From CBDTTW01 sp965363675 (GTDB lineage Bacteria > Bacteroidota > Rhodothermia > Rhodothermales > DASSAV01), in contig CBDTTW010000006.1 in NCBI GenBank assembly GCA_965363675.1, positions 1-37,342 of the forward strand: 37,342 nucleotides of DNA, in the 5' to 3' direction. A program made the translations under genes and the position numbers. Positions 21,941 to 30,020 of this stretch are shown piece by piece. A model generated the notes under the pieces. That model worked only from the letters and a program-made list of their open reading frames with translations. It had not been told where the DNA came from and did not search any database. Positions within the stretch are counted from its first letter, which is position 1; every line of letters starts with the position of its first letter.

Positions 21941-23271
21941 CCGCCGCCCCTGCCCAGTGGATCCGTTTCGTCATGGAGCTCCGGCGCCTGCTCGCGGCCC
22001 TTCCTGCCGAGGAGCGCAAGGCGGCCCTAGCCGAGCTGCCCCCGACCGTCATCAAGAAGCTGCGCTGGGAGTGGCGCTACTGGGCGCGCGAGAACCAGCT
22101 TGCCCCCGTAGGCGACTGGGACATCTGGCTCGTCAACGCCGGGCGCGGCTTCGGCAAAACCCGTCTCGCCGCTGAGTGGGTGATCGAGAAGGCGCGTACC
22201 GGGCCGGTGCGGCTCGCGCTCGTAGCTACTACCGCCGCCGATGCCCGCGACGTGCTTGTCGAAGGGGAGTCGGGCATCTGCACCATCTCACCGCCTGATT
22301 TCCGCCCTCGCTACGAGCCGTCGAAGCGGCGCCTCACCTGGCCGACAGGCGCCGTCGCAACGACCTACTCCGCCGAGGAACCCGACACGCTGCGCGGCCC
22401 CCAGCACCACTACGCCTGGTGCGACGAGCTCGCCAAGTGGCAGTACCCGGACGACGCGTGGGACATGCTGCAGTTCGGCCTTCGTCTCGGAGACCATCCT
22501 CAGTGTGTCGTGACGACCACGCCGCGCCCCATCAGGCTCATGCGCGAACTCCTGAAGCGGGGCAGGGACCGGTCAGACCCTACCGTGGCGCTGACGACGG
22601 GCAGTACGTACGACAATGCGGCCAACCTTGCACCGGCCTTTCTCCGCGCCATTGAAGCGCGCTACGCCGGCACCCGGCTGGGACGGCAGGAGCTCGAAGC
22701 CGAGATTCTCGAAGACGTCGAAGGGGCTTTGTGGACGCTCACGCAGATCGAGGCGCTGCGCGTGCGCGAGCATCCCCCGATGAAACGGGTGGTCGTCGCC
22801 ATCGACCCGAGCGGCACGGCCGCCGGCGACGCCTGCGGCATCGTCGTCGCCGGCGTTGGGCACGACGGGCGCGGCTACGTGCTCGCCGACCTCTCGCTCC
22901 AGGCCAGCCCGGGCGAGTGGGCCGCCGCCGCCGTCCAGGCCTACCACGACTTCGCCGCGGACCGCATCGTGGCCGAGACGAACTTCGGCGGCGACATGGT
23001 CGAGGCGACCCTCCGCTCGGTCGACCGCCGCGTCCCCTACAAGAAGCTGCATGCGAGCCGCGGCAAGCTCGTCCGCGCCGAGCCCGTCGCCGCGCTCTAC
23101 GAGCAGGGCAGGGTGCATCACGTCGGCGCCTTTGCGCCCCTCGAGACCGAAATGACCACGTGGACGCCGGGCGACGCCAGCCCCAACCGCATGGACGCGC
23201 TCGTGTGGGCGCTCACCGAGCTCATGCTCTCCCATCGCCCGGAGGCCAGCGGCAAAGCCGCGCTCCTGTAG
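21937..23271 (+). CDS. Terminase large subunit (packaging ATPase/nuclease)
   Basis: 444 residues from GTG 21937, overlapping the terS stop. ATPase domain: Walker A GRGFGKT at 69-75; Walker B and catalytic carboxylate in HYAWCDELAKW with D163 and E164; coupling motif VVTTTPRP at 191-198. RNase H-like nuclease domain: D290 in VVAIDPSG, E347 in VAETNFGG and D420 in NRMDALVWALTEL, the three metal ligands. All key residues are present, so the motor is probably active. It pumps DNA through the portal into the procapsid and cuts it to length. Confidence 0.96.
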   Translation: MTAAPAQWIRFVMELRRLLAALPAEERKAALAELPPTVIKKLRWEWRYWARENQLAPVGDWDIWLVNAGRGFGKTRLAAEWVIEKARTGPVRLALVATTAADARDVLVEGESGICTISPPDFRPRYEPSKRRLTWPTGAVATTYSAEEPDTLRGPQHHYAWCDELAKWQYPDDAWDMLQFGLRLGDHPQCVVTTTPRPIRLMRELLKRGRDRSDPTVALTTGSTYDNAANLAPAFLRAIEARYAGTRLGRQELEAEILEDVEGALWTLTQIEALRVREHPPMKRVVVAIDPSGTAAGDACGIVVAGVGHDGRGYVLADLSLQASPGEWAAAAVQAYHDFAADRIVAETNFGGDMVEATLRSVDRRVPYKKLHASRGKLVRAEPVAALYEQGRVHHVGAFAPLETEMTTWTPGDASPNRMDALVWALTELMLSHRPEASGKAALL

Positions 23272-23294
23272 ACTATATATATATAAGGTATCCC

Positions 23295-24503
23295 ATGACC
23301 TTCCTCCAGCACCAGCACCCCGACTACGCTGCCATGCAGGCCGCATGGCAGCTCACGCGCTCGATGTACGCCGGCGACGGCGCGCGCGCCCATTTGCTCC
23401 AGCACCGGCAGGGCGAGAGCCGCCAGAGCTATGAGGAACGCGTCGCCCTGGCCCAGTTCCAGCCCTACGTGGCCTCCGTCATCGACAGCCTCGCCGGCAT
23501 GCTGTTCCAGCGGCCGCCCCGGCGCGACTGGGGCTTCATGGGCGATCCCGAGACGCCCGGCGCAGAGGCCCACCGTCTGAGCCGCGACGTGCACGGCGGC
23601 ATGAACTACGACGTGATGCTGCGCCGCCTGGCCATCGAGCTGCTCTTGCACCAGAGCGTCTGGATCCTCGTCGACGGCGACCGCGTGCGCCTGCTGCCGC
23701 CGACCGGCGTGCCCAACTGGCACGAGAACGGCGTGCTCCAGGCCGCCGTCGTCAAGGAAGTCGTCGACGCGCGCGCCTCTATACACGACGCGCCGCGGCA
23801 GATCGACCAGTGGGTCGTGTACACCGCAGACGGCTGGACGCGCTACCAGGACAAGCCGGGAGCCGCCGTGCAGGTAGCTGCCGGCGCCTACAGCGAGACG
23901 GGCCGGGTGTACGTCGACCGCGCCGGCCGCCGGGCGCCGCCTATCTTCCGCGTCGAGCTGCCGTGGCGCCGGTACGTCGCCCACAGCCTGGCCGAGTCGG
24001 CCAAGAGCCTCTACAACGCCGAATCCGAGCTCGACTCCCGCCTGCGCCAGATGAGCTTTGCCAAGCTCGTCATCAGCGGCGACGACAGCTTCTTCGACGC
24101 CCAGGTCGAGGCGCTGCGCAAAGGCAGCAACGTGCTCCAGCGCCTGCCCGACTGGGGCGACCACAGTTACATATCGCCGTCCTCCTCCGGCCTCGACGCC
24201 GCCATGGCGCATCTGAAAACCAAGCAGCAGAACTTCTTCAAACTCGCCTGGGACCTGGTCTCGCTCGAAGGCGGCGTGCAGAAGACGGCCACCGAAGTCG
24301 CCCTGGAGCGCTCCAGCGGCCTCGCCGGCGCCCTGGCCATGGTCGCCGCCGCGATGGAGGAGGCCGATGGAGGGATACTCTGGCTGCTCGCGCAGTCGCT
24401 CTCGGAGCGCCCCGCCGACTGGGCGTCCACGAGCGCATCATGGCCCTATGACTACACCAGCGTTACCATTCAGGTGAATGAGACAGCAGCCGTTCGCTCC
24501 TAA
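23295..24503 (+). CDS. Portal protein (DUF4055-like)
   Basis: 402 residues from ATG 23295, with an AAGG 5 bases upstream. The N-terminal region has the portal pattern SYEERVALAQFQPYVASVIDS...GMLFQRPPRRDW, then mixed alpha-beta wing sequence, and a long C-terminal helical crown region (HLKTKQQNFFKLAWDLVS). Its place straight after terL and before scaffold and capsid supports the call. It forms the dodecameric DNA channel at the capsid vertex. The length is slightly short for the family but complete. The gene is followed by a minus-strand cargo insertion before the scaffold gene. Confidence 0.88.
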   Translation: MTFLQHQHPDYAAMQAAWQLTRSMYAGDGARAHLLQHRQGESRQSYEERVALAQFQPYVASVIDSLAGMLFQRPPRRDWGFMGDPETPGAEAHRLSRDVHGGMNYDVMLRRLAIELLLHQSVWILVDGDRVRLLPPTGVPNWHENGVLQAAVVKEVVDARASIHDAPRQIDQWVVYTADGWTRYQDKPGAAVQVAAGAYSETGRVYVDRAGRRAPPIFRVELPWRRYVAHSLAESAKSLYNAESELDSRLRQMSFAKLVISGDDSFFDAQVEALRKGSNVLQRLPDWGDHSYISPSSSGLDAAMAHLKTKQQNFFKLAWDLVSLEGGVQKTATEVALERSSGLAGALAMVAAAMEEADGGILWLLAQSLSERPADWASTSASWPYDYTSVTIQVNETAAVRS

Positions 24504-24541
24504 GCGGCCATCTTCATTCCTGCAAGAAGGGATTGTATGCG

Positions 24542-25210
24542 CTACCGGGCAAAGTGTAGATGTTCCCTGGGGATGAACTTCATCGCAAAGTAGAATTCTG
24601 ACCAGTCAGGGTGATCCTCTATGACTATAGCCTTATCGCCATAGAATCCACGACACGGATTCTTGGCGCCAAACAGCCCCGGTCCAAACCTGATGATATC
24701 TGAGTAGATCGTGTAGTCTGAACCCGCCAGATCATGCTCTTCCAGGTACTCCCAGAAAGCAACGGGGTCGTAGTCAGTCAGTGTTGAGACGACTTTCCCG
24801 TTCTTGTAGAACCTCATAACGAATGCAACTACCCTTCCGTCGTCATCCTCGAAATCACCGGACAGATAGAGCCCGTCGATGCGGAAGGGCCGGTTGAGTC
24901 CTGATCTGAGGATTAGACCTTTTTCTTTTAGACTAGTCATAGCCCTGTCCGGCAGCTTGAGTAGATATGACTTAGAGCACCTCGGGCAACTGGCAACTGC
25001 GTTTGCATTGCCGAAGTCGTTGAGATATACCATGTGGGGATAGTAGTACTCACAAAGGCCGCAGTAGATGAAGGCATCGAATAAATTGTCCGGGTTGCTT
25101 TTGGCAAGCTGAGCCATCTCATGTGAATCGCTGATACTGAGCACAAATGTTTCGATAGGATGATTGTCTTGAGTCTCGTAGAAGCCACGGTAACCCATAT
25201 AGATTTTCAT
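24542..25210 (-). CDS. Zinc-ribbon-like protein of unknown function, probable phage cargo gene
   Basis: 222 residues, encoded against the direction of all surrounding head genes and in visibly AT-richer DNA with different codon use (many AAT, GAT, TTT, ATA codons). Two C-x2-C pairs about 36 residues apart (CGLC and CPRC, at about 50-53 and 89-92) suggest a zinc ribbon. The rest is an acidic alpha-beta protein rich in aromatic residues (DGRVVAFVMRFYKNGKVV, then a DYDPVAFWEYLEEHD helix). No family is recognised and no membrane segment is seen. Start and stop of the upstream small ORF overlap by 4 bases, so the two are co-translated. Such reversed, compositionally foreign inserts in late operons are usually morons expressed from the prophage; superinfection exclusion, host defence or anti-defence are possible but unproven. 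Confidence 0.75.
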   Translation of the reverse strand: MKIYMGYRGFYETQDNHPIETFVLSISDSHEMAQLAKSNPDNLFDAFIYCGLCEYYYPHMVYLNDFGNANAVASCPRCSKSYLLKLPDRAMTSLKEKGLILRSGLNRPFRIDGLYLSGDFEDDDGRVVAFVMRFYKNGKVVSTLTDYDPVAFWEYLEEHDLAGSDYTIYSDIIRFGPGLFGAKNPCRGFYGDKAIVIEDHPDWSEFYFAMKFIPREHLHFAR

Positions 25211-25458
25211 AAATGCGTCTCTGGAACATGATGAGAATAATTGATGAATTTGTACCTGACCAATCCGTATCGAAGGCGCTTGAAGTTAACGCCAACATAA
25301 AAAATGTCGGCCTTAACCGATTCTTCAGGAATATGAATAGCGATTGAAATTGCATCCGCTTGCACCGGCATGATACCCGCGGCTCTTCGCACATCATAGG
25401 AGACAAGGCCTCCAGCGAGCCCCGGCGTCGTAAGCAGACGCCTCCAATCGCTCGGCAC
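25207..25458 (-). CDS. Small ORF upstream of and overlapping the zinc-ribbon gene
   Basis: 83 residues if started at GTG 25458; TTG 25488 and ATG 25371 are alternatives and none has a good ribosome site. The stop overlaps the next start (ATGA). The C-terminal half (ADAISIAIHIPEESVKADIF onward) is convincing beta-strand protein with AT-rich codons; the first 30 residues are less clear. No function recognised. It may be a partner of the zinc-ribbon protein, for example an antitoxin or subunit, but nothing in the sequence decides this. Confidence 0.45.
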   Translation of the reverse strand: MPSDWRRLLTTPGLAGGLVSYDVRRAAGIMPVQADAISIAIHIPEESVKADIFYVGVNFKRLRYGLVRYKFINYSHHVPETHL

Positions 25459-25545
25459 TTCCAGGCCACCGGGTGAGCCTGACGACAACCCGAGAACGAC
25501 AGCCGCGCCCCCATCCGGCGCTCGAGAAATAGGATGCGAGACGCT

Positions 25546-26277
25546 ATGCCACGAGTCATCATCGAGGGCCAAGAGCACGAAGTCGCGCTCGACGCCATCC
25601 GGTTCGACGACGGCGAAATCCCCGCCGGCTTCGTCACCGCCGCCCAGCACGAGGCCGCCATCAAGGCCCGGCTTCAGCGCGCCGACAAGAGCGCACGGAC
25701 CAAACTGGCCGCCGACGCCGACTTCATCGCCGAGATCCTCGAAGCCAGAGGCGTCGAGCTCCGCGAGGACGGATCGGTCAAGGGCAGCCTGAAGGACCAG
25801 AAGCAGCTCGAGGAGCGCTGGAAAGCCCAGCACGTAACGCCGCTCCAGACGCAGCTGGAGCAGGCCGCCCGGCAGATCGGCGAGCTGCGCCAGTCGCAGC
25901 TTAACGCCGACGTGCTCCGGCACGCCGACGGCGTCAAGCCGGGCCTCAAGGACGCCTTCGTCCGCGAGGTCGCCGCGCAGCTCCAGCTGGACGAGGAGTC
26001 CGGCCGGTGGGGCGTGCGCGGCGAGGACGCCTTCAAGTTTACCCCCGACGGCAAGCTGATGGGCGCCGAGCACGTCATCGCCGACCTCCGCAAAAGCCAG
26101 CCCGACTGGTTCGCGTCCAGCCGCATGACCGGCTCGAATCTCGCCGCCGCCGACACGGCCGGCCGGCGCACCTACTCGCAGGCGCAGCTCGCCGAGCTGG
26201 CCGCAGATCCCAAAGCCTGGGCCGCCGCCGAGGCCGACATCCTCGCGGCGCAAGGCGACGGCCGCATCATAGACTAA
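25546..26277 (+). CDS. Capsid scaffolding protein
   Basis: 243 residues from ATG 25546; an ATG 12 bases upstream is also in frame. It starts with a short beta region (MPRVIIEGQEHEV), then a long charged helical section with coiled-coil character (LKDQKQLEERWKAQ ... LQTQLEQAARQIGELRQ), then a soluble tail rich in alanine ending GDGRIID. This composition, and the place between portal and capsid, are typical of scaffolds that guide procapsid assembly and then leave. No separate protease is evident. Confidence 0.75.
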   Translation: MPRVIIEGQEHEVALDAIRFDDGEIPAGFVTAAQHEAAIKARLQRADKSARTKLAADADFIAEILEARGVELREDGSVKGSLKDQKQLEERWKAQHVTPLQTQLEQAARQIGELRQSQLNADVLRHADGVKPGLKDAFVREVAAQLQLDEESGRWGVRGEDAFKFTPDGKLMGAEHVIADLRKSQPDWFASSRMTGSNLAAADTAGRRTYSQAQLAELAADPKAWAAAEADILAAQGDGRIID

Positions 26278-26296
26278 ACACAGGAAACACAACAAC

Positions 26297-27106
26297 ATGG
26301 CTAAAACCGCATTTAACGCCACGATCCTCGCCGGCATGCTGAACCGGGCGTTCGCCGAGCGCCTCGTCATCGGCAGCATCACGAACCGCAATTACGAAGG
26401 CGACATCAAGAACCCCGGCGACACGGTCAAGATCGTCCGCCCACTGGGCACGACGATTCGCCCCTACACGAGCGGCACGGACATCACCGTCGACGAGCTC
26501 GACGCGTCCGAGGCGACGCTCGTCTGCGATCAGGCCGACTACTTCGCGTTCTTCGCGCACGACACGGATAACATCGCCCGGTACGCCCAGGTTTTCGTGC
26601 AGGAGGACGCCGGCAAGCTGCTCGCCGCCGCCGACCGCTATGTGCTCGGCCAGTACGCCCAGGCCGCCGGCGCGGTCACCAAGGCCACGGCCGGCGACTT
26701 CGTCGAAGCCGTCCGCGAGGCGCGCGCCGTGCTGACGAAGGCGAACGCGCCCGACGAAGGCCGCTGGCTCGTCATCGGCCCGGATGAGCTCAAGCTCGTC
26801 GAGGACAAGCTGGCCCAGCGCCAGACGACGATGGGCGACCAGACCCTGCGCGCCGGTTTCGCCGGCCAGCTCGCCGGCTTCGACGTGTACGTCTCGAACG
26901 CGCTCAAGGAAACCGGGACGACCCCGAAATACCGCCACGCCCTGGCCGGCCACATCAGCGCCGTCACGTTCGCCGGCACCGTGAGCCAGATCGAGACCAT
27001 GCGCTCGGAGAACCGTTTCGCCGACCTCGTGCGCGGTCTCCATTGCTACGGCGCCAAGGTCGTGCGTCCGGAAGGCCTCGTCGACCTCCGCGTCCAGATC
27101 GCGTAA
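26297..27106 (+). CDS. Major capsid protein
   Basis: 269 residues, ATG 26297 preceded by AGGAAA. The N-terminal segment ILAGMLNRAFAERLVIG followed by NPGDTVKIVRPLGTTIR is the usual start of P22-like/HK97-fold coat proteins that lack a cleaved delta domain. The middle carries the long spine helix (EAVREARAVLTKANAP) and GRWLVIGPDELKLVED, and the end has LHCYGAKVVRPEGLVDL, the conserved 'Y-G-A-x-V' C-terminal strand. Assembled copies form the capsid shell. The good spacing to the scaffold gene (19 bases) fits co-expression. Confidence 0.85.
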   Translation: MAKTAFNATILAGMLNRAFAERLVIGSITNRNYEGDIKNPGDTVKIVRPLGTTIRPYTSGTDITVDELDASEATLVCDQADYFAFFAHDTDNIARYAQVFVQEDAGKLLAAADRYVLGQYAQAAGAVTKATAGDFVEAVREARAVLTKANAPDEGRWLVIGPDELKLVEDKLAQRQTTMGDQTLRAGFAGQLAGFDVYVSNALKETGTTPKYRHALAGHISAVTFAGTVSQIETMRSENRFADLVRGLHCYGAKVVRPEGLVDLRVQIA

Positions 27107-27162
27107 ACCCAATAATCGCAACGGGGGGCCTTTGGGCTCCCCGGCTGCGGTAGGCCCATCCC

Positions 27163-27522
27163 ATGCAGCTCTTCACGCCCGAGCAGTACAGTCTGCTTCC
27201 CGAGGAGATCGTCGCCCGCCCCGACCTGCCGATGCTCGTCGACCGGGCGACGATCGCGCTCCTCGACCGCTACGCGCAGGAGGGCGCGGTCTGCCTGCGC
27301 GGCTTTGACCCGGCCGCGATGGATCCGGAGCTGCTCACGCGCCTCCGCTACGCGATTGCCGACGTCGTCGAGCATGTCGTGACCGCGCCGGACGCGCGCA
27401 TCCGGAGCGCCGTGCGCGGCGGGCGGCAGGTGGTGTTCAAAGAGGCCGTCGCCGCCATGCCGGCGAGCGCGTTTCGCCTGCTGGACCCCTTCGACCAGCG
27501 TCAACCGCTATGGAGGATCTGA
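27163..27522 (+). CDS. Head-tail connector (adaptor) protein
   Basis: 119 residues, mostly helical after a short lead (MQLFTPEQYSLLPEEIVARP). Position immediately after the capsid gene and small helical size fit the adaptor that binds beneath the portal (gp15/gp6-like). It overlaps the next gene by 13 bases. No motif is specific, so the call depends on gene order. Confidence 0.6.
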   Translation: MQLFTPEQYSLLPEEIVARPDLPMLVDRATIALLDRYAQEGAVCLRGFDPAAMDPELLTRLRYAIADVVEHVVTAPDARIRSAVRGGRQVVFKEAVAAMPASAFRLLDPFDQRQPLWRI

Positions 27523-27872
27523 ACTTGACGGATCGCTTCTTCGACGCGCTGCCGTATCCGGATCGCATCACGGTGACACGGAAGGCCGCAGGCGCGCAGG
27601 ACCCCGAGACCGGCATCTACGCGCCCGGCGGGGCCGCGCTCGTGCTCTGCTCTCCGTGCGACGTGCAGGACGACCGCGCCGGCGCGTTCCGCGATGCGCA
27701 GGGCGACGCTTACCGCGCGTCCGGCGCACGCTGCTTGCTGCCGACCACCGCCGACATTGGTCCCGTGCATCCCGGCGACAAAGCCGCCGTCGCGCAGGGA
27801 CGCATGACCAGGCAGGCGCGCGTCGCCGAGGTCCTTTGCTTTCAGCATGCCCTCGTGGTGACCTGGCTGTGA
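27510..27872 (+). CDS. Head closure / stopper protein
   Basis: 120 residues: MEDLNLTDRFFDALPYPDRITVTR, then beta strands with two cysteines (LCSPC) and a late strand RQARVAEVLCFQHALVVTWL. A 'DRITVTR' opening and small beta barrel are typical of SPP1 gp16-like head closure proteins. It is fourth of the overlapping connector set; its stop overlaps the next GTG (GTGA). Function is inferred from order and fold character. Confidence 0.6.
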   Translation: MEDLNLTDRFFDALPYPDRITVTRKAAGAQDPETGIYAPGGAALVLCSPCDVQDDRAGAFRDAQGDAYRASGARCLLPTTADIGPVHPGDKAAVAQGRMTRQARVAEVLCFQHALVVTWL

Positions 27873-28228
27873 TCACGAACCTGGATGCCGCCCTGAAGGA
27901 ACTCGAAGTCGCGCTGGATCCCGAGCGCCTGGCCGCCGCCATCCTCGACGCCACGGGCCGCGCCGCCGTCGCCTACGACAGCGAAAGCCACGGCGGCGAG
28001 CACCGGGGCGGCTGGCGCGACGACACCGGCGAACTCGCCCGGAGCTACCGCTACGACGTCGAAACCGCCGGCCGTGCGGTGATTCTGACCGAGGAGAATA
28101 CGGCCGACCATGCACAACATGTCGAAGACCGCGCCGGGTTCAGCGTCCTCACGGCGTTCGACGCGGGCCAGATCCACGCCATGCTCCAACAGGCCGCACG
28201 CGAGGCCATGACCGACAGGACGCTCTGA
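27869..28228 (+). CDS. HK97 gp10-like tail completion / neck protein
   Basis: 119 residues from GTG 27869, overlapping the preceding stop by 4 bases; no ATG fits. It opens with a helix (NLDAALKELEVALDPERL) and has a HRGGWRDDTGELARSYRYDV turn and an AEDHA-like ENTADHAQHVEDRAGFSVL segment, the usual pattern of gp10-family proteins where a 'Y/H-A-x-x-x-E' element occurs. It joins the neck to the tail tube. Confidence 0.62.
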   Translation: MITNLDAALKELEVALDPERLAAAILDATGRAAVAYDSESHGGEHRGGWRDDTGELARSYRYDVETAGRAVILTEENTADHAQHVEDRAGFSVLTAFDAGQIHAMLQQAAREAMTDRTL

Positions 28229-28668
28229 TGGAAGTACGATCGACCAGCGCCGTCGCCGAGTTCGTGCGGCTGCTCGGGGCCGACGCCGGCATCCGGCAGC
28301 GCACGATGGACCGGGACGCCGTCTACGCCCACCGCCTGCCGGAGCCGCCTACCGACACGGCCTGGGCGCGGCTCTGCGTGCGCGAGCTCGCTCTCCCGCA
28401 GGGCATGCCGGAGCATCCCTCCGGGCTCGTCCAGGTGCAGGTCCAGGTCATGGCTGAGACCAGCGGCGCGCCCGACCCCGACCTGCTGCTCGAAAGCATC
28501 CACGAGCGCGCCAAGCAAGTCCTCACCGGCAAAACCTTCGACACGCGCCACGGCGCGACGTACCTCGCCGTCGAGCGCTACGCACGACACAACCCCGCCC
28601 AGTGGGACGCAAAAGCCCACTGCTTTTACTCCACGTCCACGTACCTCTTGACCCTCAATTTGGGATAA
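28228..28668 (+). CDS. Tail terminator-like minor tail protein
   Basis: 146 residues; TGATG overlap with the preceding stop. An N-terminal helix (STSAVAEFVRLLGADAGIRQ) is followed by strands with QVQVQVMAE and a helix containing LLESIHERAKQVLTG, then a final strand LLTLNLG. This helix-strand order matches tail terminator proteins (gpU-like), which stop tube growth. Directly followed by the major tail protein, as usual. Confidence 0.6.
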   Translation: MEVRSTSAVAEFVRLLGADAGIRQRTMDRDAVYAHRLPEPPTDTAWARLCVRELALPQGMPEHPSGLVQVQVQVMAETSGAPDPDLLLESIHERAKQVLTGKTFDTRHGATYLAVERYARHNPAQWDAKAHCFYSTSTYLLTLNLG

Positions 28669-28672
28669 CTAC

Positions 28673-29302
28673 ATGGCTTTCAACAACATCGCTATCGGCC
28701 CGGCGCACCTTCTGCTGGGCAATCCCACCACCGCCGGCGGCATGGTTCACCTCGGCCGCATGGAATCGGTCTCGTTCGATCCCGGCGTCGCCATGACCGG
28801 CGTGCAGGACGCCTTCTCGGGCGACGCCTACATGGTCGACGGCATCTACAGCCTGCCTCCGAGCTGCTCGGTGACGGCCGAACTCTACGAAGCCGACATC
28901 GCCAAGATCGCCAAGATGGTCCTCGGCGGCGAGATCAAGACCGACGCCGCCAACGGCGACGCCTTCGGCTTCGGCCGCGCCGGCCTCGTCAAGATCGACC
29001 CCGAAAACGTGCCGACCCTCGTCGTCATCCCCGACTTCCAGAAGGACTCCGGCCTCGGGGCCAAGAACCAGATCGTGCTGCCGGCCGTCGCGCTGGAGTC
29101 GCTGGCGAGCATCGTCTACAACCGCCCGGCCGCCGGCGGCAACGCGGCCAACAGCTTCACGGCCACGTTCAAAGGCGCCCAGCGCGCGAAGGATCAGGCC
29201 GACACGGTCATCCCGGAAGCGTTCCAGTTCGCGTGGATGGGCCCCGTCGCCAGCGTCCTCGGCGCCGCGCACGGCTGGACCTACCCCGCGCTGCAAATCT
29301 AA
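28673..29302 (+). CDS. Major tail (tube) protein
   Basis: 209 residues. Beta-rich sequence with VSFDPGVAMTGVQDAF near the start, SCSVTAELYEADIAKIAKMVLGG in the middle and IVYNRPAAGGNAANSFTATFKG late. Conserved siphovirus tail-tube proteins have the same 'vxAeLyE...iA' element and a final strand with 'TATFKG/A'. It lies between the connector set and the tail chaperone, the expected place for the tube protein. Hexamers stack to build the tail tube around the tape measure. Confidence 0.78.
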   Translation: MAFNNIAIGPAHLLLGNPTTAGGMVHLGRMESVSFDPGVAMTGVQDAFSGDAYMVDGIYSLPPSCSVTAELYEADIAKIAKMVLGGEIKTDAANGDAFGFGRAGLVKIDPENVPTLVVIPDFQKDSGLGAKNQIVLPAVALESLASIVYNRPAAGGNAANSFTATFKGAQRAKDQADTVIPEAFQFAWMGPVASVLGAAHGWTYPALQI

Positions 29303-29345
29303 GCCTGACCTTCCATCCGCACCGGCAGGCGGTGCGCCAATCGCC

Positions 29346-30011
29346 ATGAGGCCGCCGGGAATGGACTTGCTCCGAGCCATCCAGACGCACGAGGCGCGGA
29401 TCGACGGCAAGTCCTTTCCGGCGCCTCCCGCGAGCGTGCGCACGGCCCTGACCCTGCTGGCCACCGCTGAAGCCGCCGCCGGGGGCGACAGGGATAGTCT
29501 TTCCACGTTCCGCGAGGCGGCCAGGTCCTGGCTGCCTCGCCCCGTCTTCCAGCGGCTCTTCCCCGCCGGCCTGTGGAAACTCCGCTGCTGGGCCGCGCCG
29601 CCCGGCCTGGGCGTGCAGATGACGATGCAGCTCCTCATGCTCGGCCACGCCGACCGCGCCGCCGAGGCCCCGCACGAAGAGAAGCCGGCGGCCGAGGTCG
29701 AGTGGTCTCAGATGCTGGCCGAGTACTGCAACGCCTACGGCGTAAACCCGGTGAAGGCGCTGGAGACGCCCTGGCACCTCTTTCTGCAGATGCTGCTCGC
29801 GGCCGACAGCGTTCACGCCAAGGCCATGCTGCGCTGGCTGACGGCCAAGGGCCTGCCCTACATCGAGAACGAGCGCGAGCGCGAGAAGGCCCTTCTCGAC
29901 CTGCAGAAACGCGCCGGCGCGGCCCCGCCCGAACCCACCGAGGAAGCGCGCCTCGCCGCGCAGAAAGCCAACCTCGAGCGCCTGGAGCATATGCTCCGGC
30001 CTCTCGCTTAG
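29346..30011 (+). CDS. Tail assembly chaperone-like protein
   Basis: 221 residues, helical. The first 110 residues carry LLRAIQTHEARIDGKSFPAPP and a cysteine/tryptophan helix; the second part (EEKPAAEVEWSQMLAEYCNAYGVNPVKALETPWHLFLQMLLAADS) looks like the T-type extension of siphovirus chaperones. In lambda-like phages the two parts are joined by a programmed frameshift; here they are already one frame. It precedes the tape measure gene by 9 bases, the standard position. It keeps the tape measure soluble during tail assembly. Confidence 0.55.
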   Translation: MRPPGMDLLRAIQTHEARIDGKSFPAPPASVRTALTLLATAEAAAGGDRDSLSTFREAARSWLPRPVFQRLFPAGLWKLRCWAAPPGLGVQMTMQLLMLGHADRAAEAPHEEKPAAEVEWSQMLAEYCNAYGVNPVKALETPWHLFLQMLLAADSVHAKAMLRWLTAKGLPYIENEREREKALLDLQKRAGAAPPEPTEEARLAAQKANLERLEHMLRPLA

Positions 30012-30020
30012 GATCCCCAC

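Noticed and set aside
23273..23287. TATATATATATAAGG before the portal gene as a promoter
   Set aside because: It could equally be just a short AT spacer with a ribosome site; there is no -35 partner and the gene is inside a compact operon.
25207..26391. 394-codon minus-strand frame
   Set aside because: Most of it is antisense to the scaffold gene; only its last 80 or so codons look real and are annotated separately.
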